DNA of 64,000 bases from the NCBI GenBank assembly GCA_019115865.1, contig DXCT01000094.1, forward strand, positions 50,685-114,684, read 5' to 3'. Positions 21,501-29,992 of the stretch are shown piece after piece. This DNA comes from Candidatus Yaniella excrementavium (GTDB lineage: Bacteria > Actinomycetota > Actinomycetes > Actinomycetales > Micrococcaceae). The position numbers and the translations under genes were made by a program. The number at the start of each line of letters is the position of its first letter. Positions within the stretch are counted from its first letter, which is position 1. A model generated the notes under the pieces. It was not told where the DNA came from. It saw only the letters and a program-made list of their open reading frames with translations, and did not search any database.

Positions 21501-22458
21501 AGTGGAATACCTCACCGAACCCGGTAGCCCGGGCATGGGCGATGACGGTGTGGAATCCACGACCGCAGAAGTCACCCGTACCGTCGATGCCGTCTTTGAA
21601 CATTTCCGGGATCATCCGGAGCGTTCCCTCGCCGTCATCGCCGCCAACGGGGCTCATGCACGTCGTATTGCCGAATCAATCCGATACAATCTGCCAAATC
21701 ATCGATGGGCAACCAAGTTCTTTAGTGCCACAACCTCGCCCAGCGGCGAAGCCTTTGTGGTCGCGCCAATGGAGCGTGCACACGGTATCGTAGCCGATCA
21801 CGTGATCTTCACCCTCGGCTATGGGCGCACCGCAAAAGGCAAAGTCATCCACCACTTCGGGCCGCTCTCCGAGCAACACGGTGTGGAATACTATGCCACC
21901 AGTTTCACCCGGGCGCGTCAGCACATTCAGGTGTTTACTGCGATCCACCCGCATGAGGTGAACTTTGATAATCTCATGTCCGGTGCTTATTACCTCTGGG
22001 ATCTGCTGATCAAGCTGCCAGCCGACCCCGAACAGCCCGGGGATCCCGCGGCCGGGGAAGCGCTGGACCATCTCACCGATGATTTCGTGCAGCACCTTGC
22101 CGAACGCGGCGCGGCCTACAACTTTGACACGCACGAATTTACTGATCTGCTGCTGTACACACCGAGCAAGCACCGGCCAGCATTCCATTCGGAGACCTAC
22201 CGGCCGATCGCCGTCGCTTACGATGGGTCACCCCGACACGATCAGGCATCTGTGCGCAGCCGCACCCGCACCATCCCGGCACAACTTGAGCGTTTGGGCT
22301 GGCAGAACGAAACGCTGTGGGCCATTGATGTGTTCACCGACCCGATCAGTATTACCGATACCTTCGTGGACAAGTTACAACTCGATGCACGTGCAACCTC
22401 CACCGGGTCTACACCAGCTGAAGCGAGCACCGATGCGCTCACTGATCCAGAAGCCTAA
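18565..22458 (+). CDS. Very large SF1-helicase-like ATPase, Walker A degenerate
   Basis: This cytoplasmic protein of 1297 residues resembles the AAA/UvrD-like helicase family in layout. A nucleotide-binding motif PPGTGQTQTA occurs near residue 340, a beta-strand ending VLVLDSET takes the place of Walker B, and a later motif is VVAFGDAVSGRP. A C-terminal segment, YYATSFTRARQHIQVFT, corresponds to helicase motif VI. The usual Walker A lysine is Gln340 and the DE of motif II is DS, so ATPase activity is doubtful. The middle (about 400-850) is largely helical. GTG at 18565 is preferred because AGGAAGG lies six bases upstream. It follows guaA and is followed by a small basic protein. Confidence 0.65.
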   Translation: MSHDKHDVDHDDTALSAEDVDTSIEVAATEAPIAQEADVAEDDGTVDPVEVAEQDFSRWLADIATGTESDTMLRYAPTRSNSIDVTHSQPSGLTQFLSARRTRLTTLLRDQPEMQRSIETAEAIDTKVQELLADRGINVGYLAAGLATWRATEDGVNQQMSAPVLLAPIRLAARQNRDDYDIQIIGPARLNPALVRFFEDHYGIVLDPQTHEEAAYTTAKLEPLPTLDLLRAHSSKVRGLVVEHRLLISTFADLSDTASREVVNTDHDIITALYEVGAGTDEAGYEDEAPELEFEPTPLDARDPADEVLVVDLDASQQRAVDHIVAGESLVVSAPPGTGQTQTAVAAAAGLAKAGKRVLVIAENTSTLAEFSNRLAGLQLDPMVFSVQADTDSTDVTNQLVRSLLSAERAKEPAVRRIHETLRDVRRQLVEHGQSLHEVRQRWQCSPIQAMNELVTLMNADPAPSTSVRLKRSVLDGTVDREQVAEQLRYAAELGAFEASSTESPWYGARLRNVHEAEEALELAQTVHDQLSDVAPRFEAATAQAQLSIAANITEWMEQVELLREVRDTLDKFTPDIFDRPVTDLIAATATGSWRKRNGIDMSAMTRTRLRWLAREYIRPGVDMPNLHEALVKVQDQLTLWNQWASSKRNPVIPTGIESLAEDTSQLYENLNRLQDMLAPAESEHDRLTRIDAGDLHDVLSKLVEDSYTLHTLPERTIVIDQLTEQGLEDLLDDFQARGVSSDQVTLELEVSWWQSALEAMVSADEHLAATTGEQLARLEEEFRIADTAHQESGPSRIRHTLATRWEKATRDYPDAADSLRRLLRTGGANVETILSINSNLLQPLVPILTTSPLTLAELSPSVTFDTVLVLDSETIGLATGLGAISRAEQVVAFGDAVSGRPVGFQVSIDPTARPSHPRQAESVHRALTRVLPVVPLHFLHRGINRYLARTLGEQLYDGRLDRAPTPQEIATSSQTGMSVEYLTEPGSPGMGDDGVESTTAEVTRTVDAVFEHFRDHPERSLAVIAANGAHARRIAESIRYNLPNHRWATKFFSATTSPSGEAFVVAPMERAHGIVADHVIFTLGYGRTAKGKVIHHFGPLSEQHGVEYYATSFTRARQHIQVFTAIHPHEVNFDNLMSGAYYLWDLLIKLPADPEQPGDPAAGEALDHLTDDFVQHLAERGAAYNFDTHEFTDLLLYTPSKHRPAFHSETYRPIAVAYDGSPRHDQASVRSRTRTIPAQLERLGWQNETLWAIDVFTDPISITDTFVDKLQLDARATSTGSTPAEASTDALTDPEA

Positions 22459-22463
22459 TTCTC

Positions 22464-22706
22464 ATGGGTAAACATGCCAAGCGTTCCGATCCTAAGACGA
22501 GTGGCCAGTACCAGGACCACGGAACGAAACGGCGCAGGAGTCGAAGGGTCACCGTTGCCGGCACCGGGCACAACGCCGCAATCGGGCCCGAACCGCGCAT
22601 CGAATCGTTGGAAGCAACGCCCAAAACTTCGCCCAAGTCGTCGAAGGAGCGTCAACTCACGGAACGGGAACGCTGGTTGTTAGAACAGCGGCCCCCGCAC
22701 TATTAA
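22464..22706 (+). CDS. Small basic protein of unknown function
   Basis: This 80-residue, highly basic, probably disordered protein (MGKHAKRSDPK, then TKRRRSRRVTV) ends in a charged helix, ERQLTERERWLLEQRPPHY. It starts five bases after the giant ATPase gene, so the two are likely cotranscribed. Its stop overlaps the end of the convergent folate enzyme gene by four bases. The composition would suit nucleic-acid binding, but I recognise no family. Confidence 0.6.
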   Translation: MGKHAKRSDPKTSGQYQDHGTKRRRSRRVTVAGTGHNAAIGPEPRIESLEATPKTSPKSSKERQLTERERWLLEQRPPHY

Positions 22707-23320
22707 ACCCACACGATGCCGTTTGCTGCGGTCGCTATCGCCTGGACCGGCAGATCGTGGTCCTCGATGGGGAACGCATCAGCGTTCGCTGCGAAAAACT
22801 CGTGGTCAAACAACGGCGTCACCAACAACGGGACGTTATCGGCGAGTTTCGGCAAGAGCTCTAGCAGTCGATCATAATAGCCACCGCCCTTACCCAATCG
22901 ATACCCCGAGGTGTCGGCAGCCAACGCCGGTACAAAGATCACATCGGCATCAGCCACCACTTCCGGTCCCAAGCGCTCACCGGTGGGCTCCTGAATGGGC
23001 CCCAGCTTCGACTGCTCCATGGGAACATCCGGATACCACTGCGTCCACGACATCGAACGATCAGCATTGGAAATTGGCACCCAAAGCTCCACACCATCAG
23101 CATGTAGCGCGTGCAACACTGCATCGGTATCTGGCTCTGAACCGAACTGAACGGTCAGCGCAACCTTCTGGGTGGACCGCTGGTCGGCACCGAGCTCGCG
23201 ATACCACTGCACCAGCAATGCAGCCAGCTGTTCTGATTGGCGCTGACGTTCTTTGGCACCGAGTTCCTTGCGCTGACGAAAAAACTGACGACGGAGCTGA
23301 TCCTTGGTTTCAGTAGACAT
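22703..23320 (-). CDS. 5-formyltetrahydrofolate cyclo-ligase
   Basis: This 205-residue enzyme converts 5-formyl-THF to 5,10-methenyl-THF using ATP, salvaging a storage form of folate. The C-terminal signature is clear: FVPALAADTSGYRLGKGGGYYDRLL, the conserved glycine-rich ATP/folate loop. The N-terminal R-x-x-x-R-K-x-L pattern (RRQFFRQRKELG) also fits. The ATG at 23320 (MSTETKDQLRR) is preferred to an in-frame start ten codons upstream, because family members begin near this helix. Folate metabolism links it loosely to the gcv operon, but it is transcribed separately. Confidence 0.92.
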   Translation of the reverse strand: MSTETKDQLRRQFFRQRKELGAKERQRQSEQLAALLVQWYRELGADQRSTQKVALTVQFGSEPDTDAVLHALHADGVELWVPISNADRSMSWTQWYPDVPMEQSKLGPIQEPTGERLGPEVVADADVIFVPALAADTSGYRLGKGGGYYDRLLELLPKLADNVPLLVTPLFDHEFFAANADAFPIEDHDLPVQAIATAANGIVWV

Positions 23321-23390
23321 AATCTTATTGTGACACCGCGGACACAACATGCAAACAGACGGTAGGCGCCCAACAGCCTACAATGACCTC

Positions 23391-24011
23391 ATGAGCCAAT
23401 TTTCTGCGCTGCCTACTAGCTGGCCGGTCACGCTGGAACACCAACGCGTGATGCTCGCACCACTTCGCTACACACACCGCAGACAATGGTATGAAGTACG
23501 AAACCGCAACGCAGCCTGGCTTACCCCCTGGGAAGCTACTGATCCCTTGGGCAACCCTCCCAGCATGACATATGGCGCAATGGTCAGGGCCCATAACCGT
23601 GATGGCGCTGCCGGAGTCTCGTTCCCATGGGCCATATTTTTCCAAGACGCGACAGCCAACCGCCCCGAACTTGTCGGCCAGATGATTGCCGCCCCGGTGC
23701 TGTGGGGATCCATGCGCACCACGACATTCGGGTACTGGGTGGATCAAGCACACGCCGGCCAAAATATTGTCCCAACCGCTGTCGCCCTGGCCTCCGACTA
23801 CTTACTCAGCCACGTGGGACTCCACCGGATTGAAATCAATATCGTCCCCGAAAACGCACCATCGATACGTGTCGTTGAAAAACTTGGCTTTCGTCTCGAA
23901 GGTATCAGGAAAGACTACATACATATCAATGGTCAATGGCGCGATCATGCATCATACGCGCTCACCGTCCAGGAAATACCATTCGGTGGGCTCCTACGAC
24001 GCCTTACCTAG
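23391..24011 (+). CDS. GNAT family N-acetyltransferase (RimJ/RimL type)
   Basis: This 206-residue protein of the GNAT fold has a RimJ-like N-terminus (HQRVMLAPLRYTHRRQWYEVRNRNAAWLTPWEATDP). Its C-terminal acetyl-CoA region includes FGYWVDQAHAGQNIVPTAVAL and the signature LHRIEINIVPENAPSIRVVEKLGFRLEGIRKDYI. RimJ-type enzymes acetylate the N-terminal amine of ribosomal or other proteins, but the substrate here is not shown. The ATG at 23391 is divergent from the folate enzyme gene and has a weak ribosome-binding site. Confidence 0.9.
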   Translation: MSQFSALPTSWPVTLEHQRVMLAPLRYTHRRQWYEVRNRNAAWLTPWEATDPLGNPPSMTYGAMVRAHNRDGAAGVSFPWAIFFQDATANRPELVGQMIAAPVLWGSMRTTTFGYWVDQAHAGQNIVPTAVALASDYLLSHVGLHRIEINIVPENAPSIRVVEKLGFRLEGIRKDYIHINGQWRDHASYALTVQEIPFGGLLRRLT

Positions 24012-24066
24012 AGCACGTACCGGCTGAAACCTAGCAACACACGTAGAGAAAGCCGCCAAGTTCGGG

Positions 24067-24933
24067 TTGACCCGGTATATCGTAAGGATCGTGGACAACC
24101 GTATCCGGGAGCTTGAAGAGACCTTAGCCGCTACGCTCGGATTCCTGCCCGAAATCGATATCGCAACATCAATCGTTGTTGCTGTCGTTGTCGTAGTCGG
24201 CTTAATAATCCTTGCACGCCGACCGGATGTTACACAACGGACTCGTAAGAGTCGCGAATCCCGCCAACGAAGGAAAGCCATGCAATCTTCCCCCTCTTCG
24301 ACCACCTCCGGTGGCACTGGATTCTCAATTCGCTGGGGCCGGCTTGCCATCTTCGGCGTCGGTGCCATCGCACTGCTTGTCGCCGTCATTTGCTTTGTCT
24401 CCGGTCTCTTTGGCGCAGCCACGTGGGTTGCCGCTGGTATCAGCGTGCTGATCACTGCTGCAAGCTATGGTGCACTACGGGGTCTGGCCATCATGGATTC
24501 TAAAAAACGTGCCCGCGAACGCGAGAAACTCAGCCGCTCCGAAGGTCTGGAAGCAACGATCGCACAGTACACCACCCAGGCCAGCCAGCAGAACACCAAC
24601 GTCAACGCCAACGATGAAATATTCGACGTCGCTGATGAACCTGAGCGACAGCAGGCAGAACCTCTTGACGAGCCAGTAGCGCAAGAAGAACCTACTGCTG
24701 CGGCACCAGCGCCGGTGCCCGCCCGACAACCAGTCCCGCGCCCCATGTACCTGGATACCCCTGAGGTTCAGCGTGAAGTGCCAGAACCACTGGAAACTCC
24801 GCAGGAACCAACACCATCGCGTCAGGTTCAACTGAGCGAAGGCGTCTCCAGCCAGTACCAGGAAAAGATCCAGCAAAAAGCCAACACTCGCTTGGATCTC
24901 GACAAGGTACTCAACCGTCGCCGCGCCATGTAA
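24067..24933 (+). CDS. Membrane protein with acidic, proline-rich tail, unknown function
   Basis: This 288-residue protein has a helix at about 34-51 (SIVVAVVVVVGLIILA), a basic loop, and two further helices at about 94-135. A long polar tail follows, rich in Gln, Glu and Pro, and ends in a conserved-looking basic motif, ANTRLDLDKVLNRRRAM. The tail is probably cytoplasmic. The start is uncertain: TTG 24067 gives the longest form, and GTG 24091 has AAGGA only two bases before it. It lies 12 bases before a kinase-like gene. I do not recognise the family. Confidence 0.6.
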   Translation: MTRYIVRIVDNRIRELEETLAATLGFLPEIDIATSIVVAVVVVVGLIILARRPDVTQRTRKSRESRQRRKAMQSSPSSTTSGGTGFSIRWGRLAIFGVGAIALLVAVICFVSGLFGAATWVAAGISVLITAASYGALRGLAIMDSKKRAREREKLSRSEGLEATIAQYTTQASQQNTNVNANDEIFDVADEPERQQAEPLDEPVAQEEPTAAAPAPVPARQPVPRPMYLDTPEVQREVPEPLETPQEPTPSRQVQLSEGVSSQYQEKIQQKANTRLDLDKVLNRRRAM

Positions 24934-24945
24934 GGTCGTACAACC

Positions 24946-26154
24946 ATGAGCGCCGGTAGCTTCGGTCCGTTTCTGGACACAGAACTCACCGGACTGCTCG
25001 CGGGCGGGATTACAGGGTCCCAAGACCGCATCGCCAGTGCCACGCTTCACGACGTACAATTCCGTGCTGGACACTATTACGGCATCGCCGAGGCTCTGGT
25101 CCACCATGAAGGGGGAGTGGGCCAAACATACTTCGGCATGACCACCGCGCAAGTGCCACCAACCTCGCGGGGACAAACGACCAACCACCGCGGGTATCAC
25201 GTCTTTGTCTGGGAACACCCTTGGGATCCGATGCTTCCGGGACTCGGGTTAGCGGCCACGCCAGCACAGGTGCAACGGCATTTCGCACAGGGCCGCGAAC
25301 TGAATTCGTTACAGACCGTCATCTACCGGCCGATGAATCGTGCGGTGTTCAAAGCGCACCTGGCCCCACAGCAGCCCGCAGGATTGGGCGAGACCATCTA
25401 TCTGAAAGTTCTACGTCCAAACACCGCGGCGGCGCTCTATAACATCCACCTGAAATTGTCAGCCGCCGGAGTCCCCGTTGTTGCACCCATCGCTGAACCG
25501 GTTGCCGATGTCTTGGCCTTAGCCGGCGGACAAGGCATACCGTTGGGCGAGCTAGTCCGGATTGAAGGCGTGCACAATCATTTTGATCCGCGCAGACTTA
25601 TCGGTATCCTCGACCGTTTTCCTCGCCAAGTAATGGATTACCCACATCGACCATCCTGGGCCGACCGGCACCAAGAATTTATTTATTCGGCCCGCCAGGC
25701 CATGCCCGCTGAAGACGATCGAGTTGCACACCTGGGGTATCAGCTCGAGCACGCTCACCAAGGCCTGGAGCTGGGGCCGCTGGTACCCACCCACGGTGAC
25801 CTCTACGAAGCCCATATCTTGGTGCATCAGGGCACCGGCCGGATTCAGCAACTCTTAGATGTTGACGGTGCCGGCCCCGGTTTCCGGGTTGATGACTATG
25901 CTTGTTTGATCGGTCACCTTGCCGTGCTTGGATATGACGAGCAGCAGCAATGGGGTTGGCAAACTGCCATGCGATTCTTTAATCAGTTGGCGCACTATAC
26001 CAATCCGTACGCGCTGGCGGTTCGGTCGGCCGCGATGGTGGTGAGTCTGATTCCGAGCCATCAACCTGATGAGCCATCCCGCCTCCGGGGTAGAGCCTAC
26101 CTCCATATTGCGGAAACGTTGCTGGCCATGGCGTCTTCGCTACCACGGCTCTGA
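24946..26154 (+). CDS. Aminoglycoside phosphotransferase-like kinase family protein
   Basis: This 402-residue protein carries a kinase-like catalytic loop, THGDLYEAHILV (Brenner-type H-G-D), followed by the metal-binding aspartate in LLDVDGAGPG, as in aminoglycoside/choline kinase-like enzymes. The first 110 residues form an extra N-terminal domain with no motif I know. An ATG start follows the upstream membrane gene by 12 bases, so the two are probably cotranscribed. In actinobacteria such kinases may act on sugars or small metabolites; the substrate is unknown and antibiotic resistance should not be assumed. Confidence 0.75.
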   Translation: MSAGSFGPFLDTELTGLLAGGITGSQDRIASATLHDVQFRAGHYYGIAEALVHHEGGVGQTYFGMTTAQVPPTSRGQTTNHRGYHVFVWEHPWDPMLPGLGLAATPAQVQRHFAQGRELNSLQTVIYRPMNRAVFKAHLAPQQPAGLGETIYLKVLRPNTAAALYNIHLKLSAAGVPVVAPIAEPVADVLALAGGQGIPLGELVRIEGVHNHFDPRRLIGILDRFPRQVMDYPHRPSWADRHQEFIYSARQAMPAEDDRVAHLGYQLEHAHQGLELGPLVPTHGDLYEAHILVHQGTGRIQQLLDVDGAGPGFRVDDYACLIGHLAVLGYDEQQQWGWQTAMRFFNQLAHYTNPYALAVRSAAMVVSLIPSHQPDEPSRLRGRAYLHIAETLLAMASSLPRL

Positions 26155-26200
26155 CCTCCGATGCGTTGTCTTCCGCAAGAGTTGTCGTCATGCTGGAGAT

Positions 26201-26596
26201 ATGAAGAAACAAAAATCTTTGGTGGGACTGGGTATTGCAACGGTAGTGCTGGCGGGGTGCACCGGATCAGAGGAACCAGAGCTGGCGATCATGAATGCTA
26301 GCCAGGAGCAGGAAATCCCTGAGCGAGTCAACAATGTGGGTGAGGAAGTGTCCTTGCAAAACCATACTTTTGTTGGCCGGGGTGAGGATTTCAGCGTCTT
26401 TGCTGCACGCGATGAGAAAGACCACTGGTCCGTGTCGTCTTCTTGCGGGGCATCGCAGGACTTTGCGAACGGCGAAGTGTGGGTCCAAGGAGGCTCACCC
26501 TCCCGAACCCAAACCGCACTGTTGTTACCCGATAACTACTCCGGCGATATTGATGCAGATCTCGAACGGGTGAATGACAATCTTGCGGCCAAATAA
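26201..26596 (+). CDS. Small lipoprotein of unknown function
   Basis: This 131-residue protein has a basic start (MKKQKS), a hydrophobic stretch and a lipobox ending VLAGC, so it is predicted to be lipid-anchored outside the membrane. The mature part is acidic and contains HTFVGRGEDFSVFAARDEKDHW, with a single further cysteine. I recognise no family. The ATG at 26201 follows TGGAGAT. It is convergent with the TPR gene. Confidence 0.75.
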   Translation: MKKQKSLVGLGIATVVLAGCTGSEEPELAIMNASQEQEIPERVNNVGEEVSLQNHTFVGRGEDFSVFAARDEKDHWSVSSSCGASQDFANGEVWVQGGSPSRTQTALLLPDNYSGDIDADLERVNDNLAAK

Positions 26597-26623
26597 TCCG
26601 GTTACGGTATTATGCGAACTGGT

Positions 26624-28474
26624 TTAGTCGTCGAATAGATGCTCGGCGGTGAACTCGTGTTCAGTCGCCAGGGGCGTTTCAACCTGAATACGTTCAGCTT
26701 GTTGTTTCGCTCGTTCAGATTCTTGTTGATCACCCTGACCACGCAGCGCCGTCGAGAGTCCTAGCAGAGCGGCGCGTCGTAGGGACGGTTGGATGCCTTC
26801 GGCATCGGCGATCGTAGAAAACAGTGTTGTGGCCTCTAACCACTTGCTACTTTCAATCAGAAATTTTCCGGCTAAGAGTTCGCAGCCGTGTCCCATGGAG
26901 AGCTCGGCTTCGTCCTCGAACATATCTGCTGCGGTCAACGCGGTGGCAACCGCTTTATTCGTCTTGCCAAACGCTGCATACGCACGCGCCTTCTGGCGGG
27001 TCAGTTCAGCGGCAACAGAGCGGATCTCGTCTTTACCAGCCCGCTTGATTGCCCGATCGTAAAGTTCCAAACCTTCGGGCTTCGACTGATCACATAAAAG
27101 CTTGGCCAATTCGCGTAGGCCTTGTGTCTCAACGGCTGGGTCCTCTGAGGTTTTCGCCATCTCTACGGCTTGCCGCATGAGCTGTTCAGCCTCAGAAAAT
27201 ACTGACTCGTCCTGGGCTTCGGCAAGTTTCATGCCGGCCCCCAGACTGGTGCGGGCGGCTTCGCGTATCGCATCGACTTTCAGGAAGGCTTCGATAGAAT
27301 CCCGCCAGTGGGTGATAGCTTCCTTGAATCGTTCTTGGCGGCATACCGCATTGCCCAAATCAATAAGAGCATGGGCTAAAACCTGGTGGTTGCCGGTAAG
27401 TTTTTCACGGGTGACTAACCCGGTCAGGACCTCTTCGGCTTCGGTGACTTCTCCGGCATCTAATAGCTGATGCCCCAGTGCGGCGACCAAGCCTGAGGTC
27501 TCTTCAACCTCGCCTTGTTCAGCTTGATCGACGGCGACTTTCCAGGCGAGTACGGAGAGTTGATGCTGATCAGCACGGCGGGCTACAGACGCGACCAGGG
27601 AGGCTGCTGAGGCGGCACCTGGACGGATTTGGAGTCGTGCGTAGAGCTCTAACGCGCGGATCCCGAAGTTGGCAGCCTCGGACATTTCGTTGCGATGGTG
27701 GGCGATCACAGCCTGCATCATCCACATCGCCGCACGGACGGCCCGGTTACAACCGGTCTCTAAAATTTGGGTGGAAAGGGTATCTGCTTCGTCCACTTGC
27801 TCGTTCATGAACTTGAGATGTGCCAGAAACATCTGCGTATTGACCAGCGAACCGGCAGATAGCCGTAGCCCTGCGTCGTTCCGACGACGCTGCATAGCCA
27901 CTGCCTCTTCGATGAGCCCCAGGGCTTCTTCTGCTCGCATCTGGCTCATCTGGTGGACCGCTAACCCGATCAGCACATCGGCCAGGACCGAGTCTTCGGT
28001 GTCGAGTGCGCGTTCTTGATCGGCGACTCCGCCCAGGACTGTCGACGCAAATGCGTCGGCTTCAGCGAATAAAATTGAACCCAGCTGATCTTCCATATCT
28101 GCCTGATGGGTCTGGCCCAGGGAACGCAAAAGTTCGGTGCGCTTGGTAATTGCATGCTGCATAGCGGTTTCATCACCAAGTTTGTGATGCACCGATGCGA
28201 GCAAACGGTAGAGCCCAAGCTTGACGTCGGGATTTGTACCGGCGCTTGCCAGACCGTGTTTGGCGCAGTCAAGCGCCCAGTCGAGATCATCGGCATAGGC
28301 CGACTCATGCGCTAGATCTAGCCACCCACGAGCCGTATGCGCGGTTTCCTGCTGAAAGCTTTGGGTCACAGGTCCATTGCTGAGAAGCGAACGCAATTTT
28401 GGTTCGAGAATGGATGGTAGAGCAGAGTGGCTGTCAGATCCTTCAAATTCAGCCGACGACGTCGAGAATTCCAT
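26624..28474 (-). CDS. Tetratricopeptide-repeat protein
   Basis: This 616-residue protein consists almost wholly of paired helices in the TPR pattern. Examples are ALIDLGNAVCRQERFKEAITHWRDSIEAF and EETSGLVAALGHQLLDAGEVTEAEEVL. It has no signal peptide, membrane helix or enzyme motif. TPR proteins act as scaffolds for protein binding, but no partner is indicated here. It is divergent from the NUDIX gene, sharing a 55-base intergenic region. Confidence 0.75.
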   Translation of the reverse strand: MEFSTSSAEFEGSDSHSALPSILEPKLRSLLSNGPVTQSFQQETAHTARGWLDLAHESAYADDLDWALDCAKHGLASAGTNPDVKLGLYRLLASVHHKLGDETAMQHAITKRTELLRSLGQTHQADMEDQLGSILFAEADAFASTVLGGVADQERALDTEDSVLADVLIGLAVHQMSQMRAEEALGLIEEAVAMQRRRNDAGLRLSAGSLVNTQMFLAHLKFMNEQVDEADTLSTQILETGCNRAVRAAMWMMQAVIAHHRNEMSEAANFGIRALELYARLQIRPGAASAASLVASVARRADQHQLSVLAWKVAVDQAEQGEVEETSGLVAALGHQLLDAGEVTEAEEVLTGLVTREKLTGNHQVLAHALIDLGNAVCRQERFKEAITHWRDSIEAFLKVDAIREAARTSLGAGMKLAEAQDESVFSEAEQLMRQAVEMAKTSEDPAVETQGLRELAKLLCDQSKPEGLELYDRAIKRAGKDEIRSVAAELTRQKARAYAAFGKTNKAVATALTAADMFEDEAELSMGHGCELLAGKFLIESSKWLEATTLFSTIADAEGIQPSLRRAALLGLSTALRGQGDQQESERAKQQAERIQVETPLATEHEFTAEHLFDD

Positions 28475-28529
28475 GACTTATAGTCTAGTGATCCCCGACG
28501 GCGGGTGACGACCACTAGACTAAGAAAAT

Positions 28530-28985
28530 ATGGAATTTCAGTGGCGGCCCGCGTCTTATGCGCTAATTACGAAACAAGATGAAGTTTTACTAAGTCTATG
28601 GGAGAGCTCGATTGGCTCGTTCTGGACGTTACCCGGTGGGGGTATCGAATTTCAGGAGCAGCCCCAAGCGGCATGCATTCGTGAAGTATGGGAAGAAACC
28701 GGCTACAACGTCGCTTTAACAGGCTATTTGTCTACCTCCACACACGTGATTCCGACCGAAAAACGTGTGCCAGGACAGCATCTTCCGCTCCAAATATTGC
28801 GCATCTTATATACCGCCGATATCGTCTCGGGAACGTTGCGTCCAGAGGTAGGTGGGTCATCTACAGACGCCGCATGGATTCCAATAAGCCAGTTGCATAA
28901 TCGCGCAAAAACCAAGGGACACCGTGTGTCTGGATGGGTTGAAGAAGCTTTGAGTATGCCGGTCGCGTCGATTGATTTAGCCTAG
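28530..28985 (+). CDS. NUDIX hydrolase
   Basis: This 151-residue protein has the complete NUDIX box at residues 36-58 (GGGIEFQEQPQAACIREVWEETG), with the catalytic R-E-x-x-E-E. NUDIX enzymes cleave nucleoside diphosphates linked to another moiety. The substrate is unknown; the short form resembles MutT-like or ADP-ribose-type housecleaning enzymes. The gene is divergent from the TPR gene and followed 17 bases later by a lipoprotein gene. Confidence 0.9.
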   Translation: MEFQWRPASYALITKQDEVLLSLWESSIGSFWTLPGGGIEFQEQPQAACIREVWEETGYNVALTGYLSTSTHVIPTEKRVPGQHLPLQILRILYTADIVSGTLRPEVGGSSTDAAWIPISQLHNRAKTKGHRVSGWVEEALSMPVASIDLA

Positions 28986-29002
28986 GAAATGGTGACCTTT
29001 CG

Positions 29003-29950
29003 GTGAAGTTCTCTACGAAAACCTGTGTCACCCTCGCGGCTGCCGGGTTCTTGTTGGCGGGGTGTTCAGACACTCCGGAAGCCGACGTCGAACATCTGAC
29101 GATTGTCACCACCTCGTCGATTCTTGATCAGGCCAGCTCAATGGCGGTGTCCGAATACCTCCAGGGGCAGGGCACTACCGTAGAGATTCAAGACCACAAC
29201 GACTCCGGTGCAGTATTTGACGCTTTGGCAACACAGACAGCAGATGACCACGCTGTGATAGGTATTGTCACGGCACAGCAGGAACCCGATAGCGAAGATC
29301 AGGCGCTGCAACTGCCTCATGACCTTGAAGTCATTGCTCAGGCGCCTGCCGACCTGGGTTTAGTTGCCGCAGCCTCAACGATGACCTCGGAGCAGCTGCG
29401 CCGTGATCTGCAGGAAAACACGGCGGACGACGAAGCGTCTGAGCACTTAGCCGCCTGTGACGACCTGACATGGATTCATGCCCAGACACCTGCTGATGAG
29501 GTTGAGGTCATCAATGCGGAGCTTGCAATGCAAAGTTGCACCCCGGAGTTCGAGGCCGCTTCAGGTGTAGATGCCGAAGCCTATGACGAGCTCACCGCCA
29601 GACTGGCAACACAACCCGATGTGGTCGCTATGCTTTTTAGCCTTGACCCGATGATTAGCGATCAGGGGTTAGCTACCCTTGATGTTGCAACAGACACCTG
29701 GCCACACAGTAGTGTTGTGGCAGTGTCCTCGGATACTGGTGAGCCAGGATTGTCCCAGGAGATCACCGCGGTGCTGGAAGAAATTAATGGCGAATCAGCC
29801 ACTGAACTGTTGCGCAATTTTCATAATGCACGTCGCTCTACTTCGGATTTGGATTACGAGCAAGATCATGCGATTCGGTACTGGCTGGCCAGACAGGACT
29901 TGATAGATAGCGACACAGTTACTGACAATTCGGCTGACACTGGGCAGTAG
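29003..29950 (+). CDS. Lipoprotein resembling a periplasmic-type solute-binding protein
   Basis: This 315-residue protein has a signal sequence with lipobox LLAGC near residue 21. The mature domain begins LTIVTTSSILDQASSMAVSEYLQGQG and has the alternating strand-helix pattern of glycine-betaine-type (OpuAC-like) binding proteins. The assignment is weak, because ligand-binding aromatic residues are not obvious. No permease or ATPase gene is near. GTG at 29003 is the start. It follows the NUDIX gene by 17 bases and precedes the aminotransferase by 42. Confidence 0.55.
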   Translation: MKFSTKTCVTLAAAGFLLAGCSDTPEADVEHLTIVTTSSILDQASSMAVSEYLQGQGTTVEIQDHNDSGAVFDALATQTADDHAVIGIVTAQQEPDSEDQALQLPHDLEVIAQAPADLGLVAAASTMTSEQLRRDLQENTADDEASEHLAACDDLTWIHAQTPADEVEVINAELAMQSCTPEFEAASGVDAEAYDELTARLATQPDVVAMLFSLDPMISDQGLATLDVATDTWPHSSVVAVSSDTGEPGLSQEITAVLEEINGESATELLRNFHNARRSTSDLDYEQDHAIRYWLARQDLIDSDTVTDNSADTGQ

Positions 29951-29992
29951 TAATCTACAATCAACCTAAACTCGACAGTTTCAGGAGGACCC

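Noticed and set aside
24946..26154. Antibiotic-resistance kinase
   Set aside because: The HGD loop is shared by many metabolite kinases, and neither context nor the N-terminal domain supports aminoglycoside resistance.
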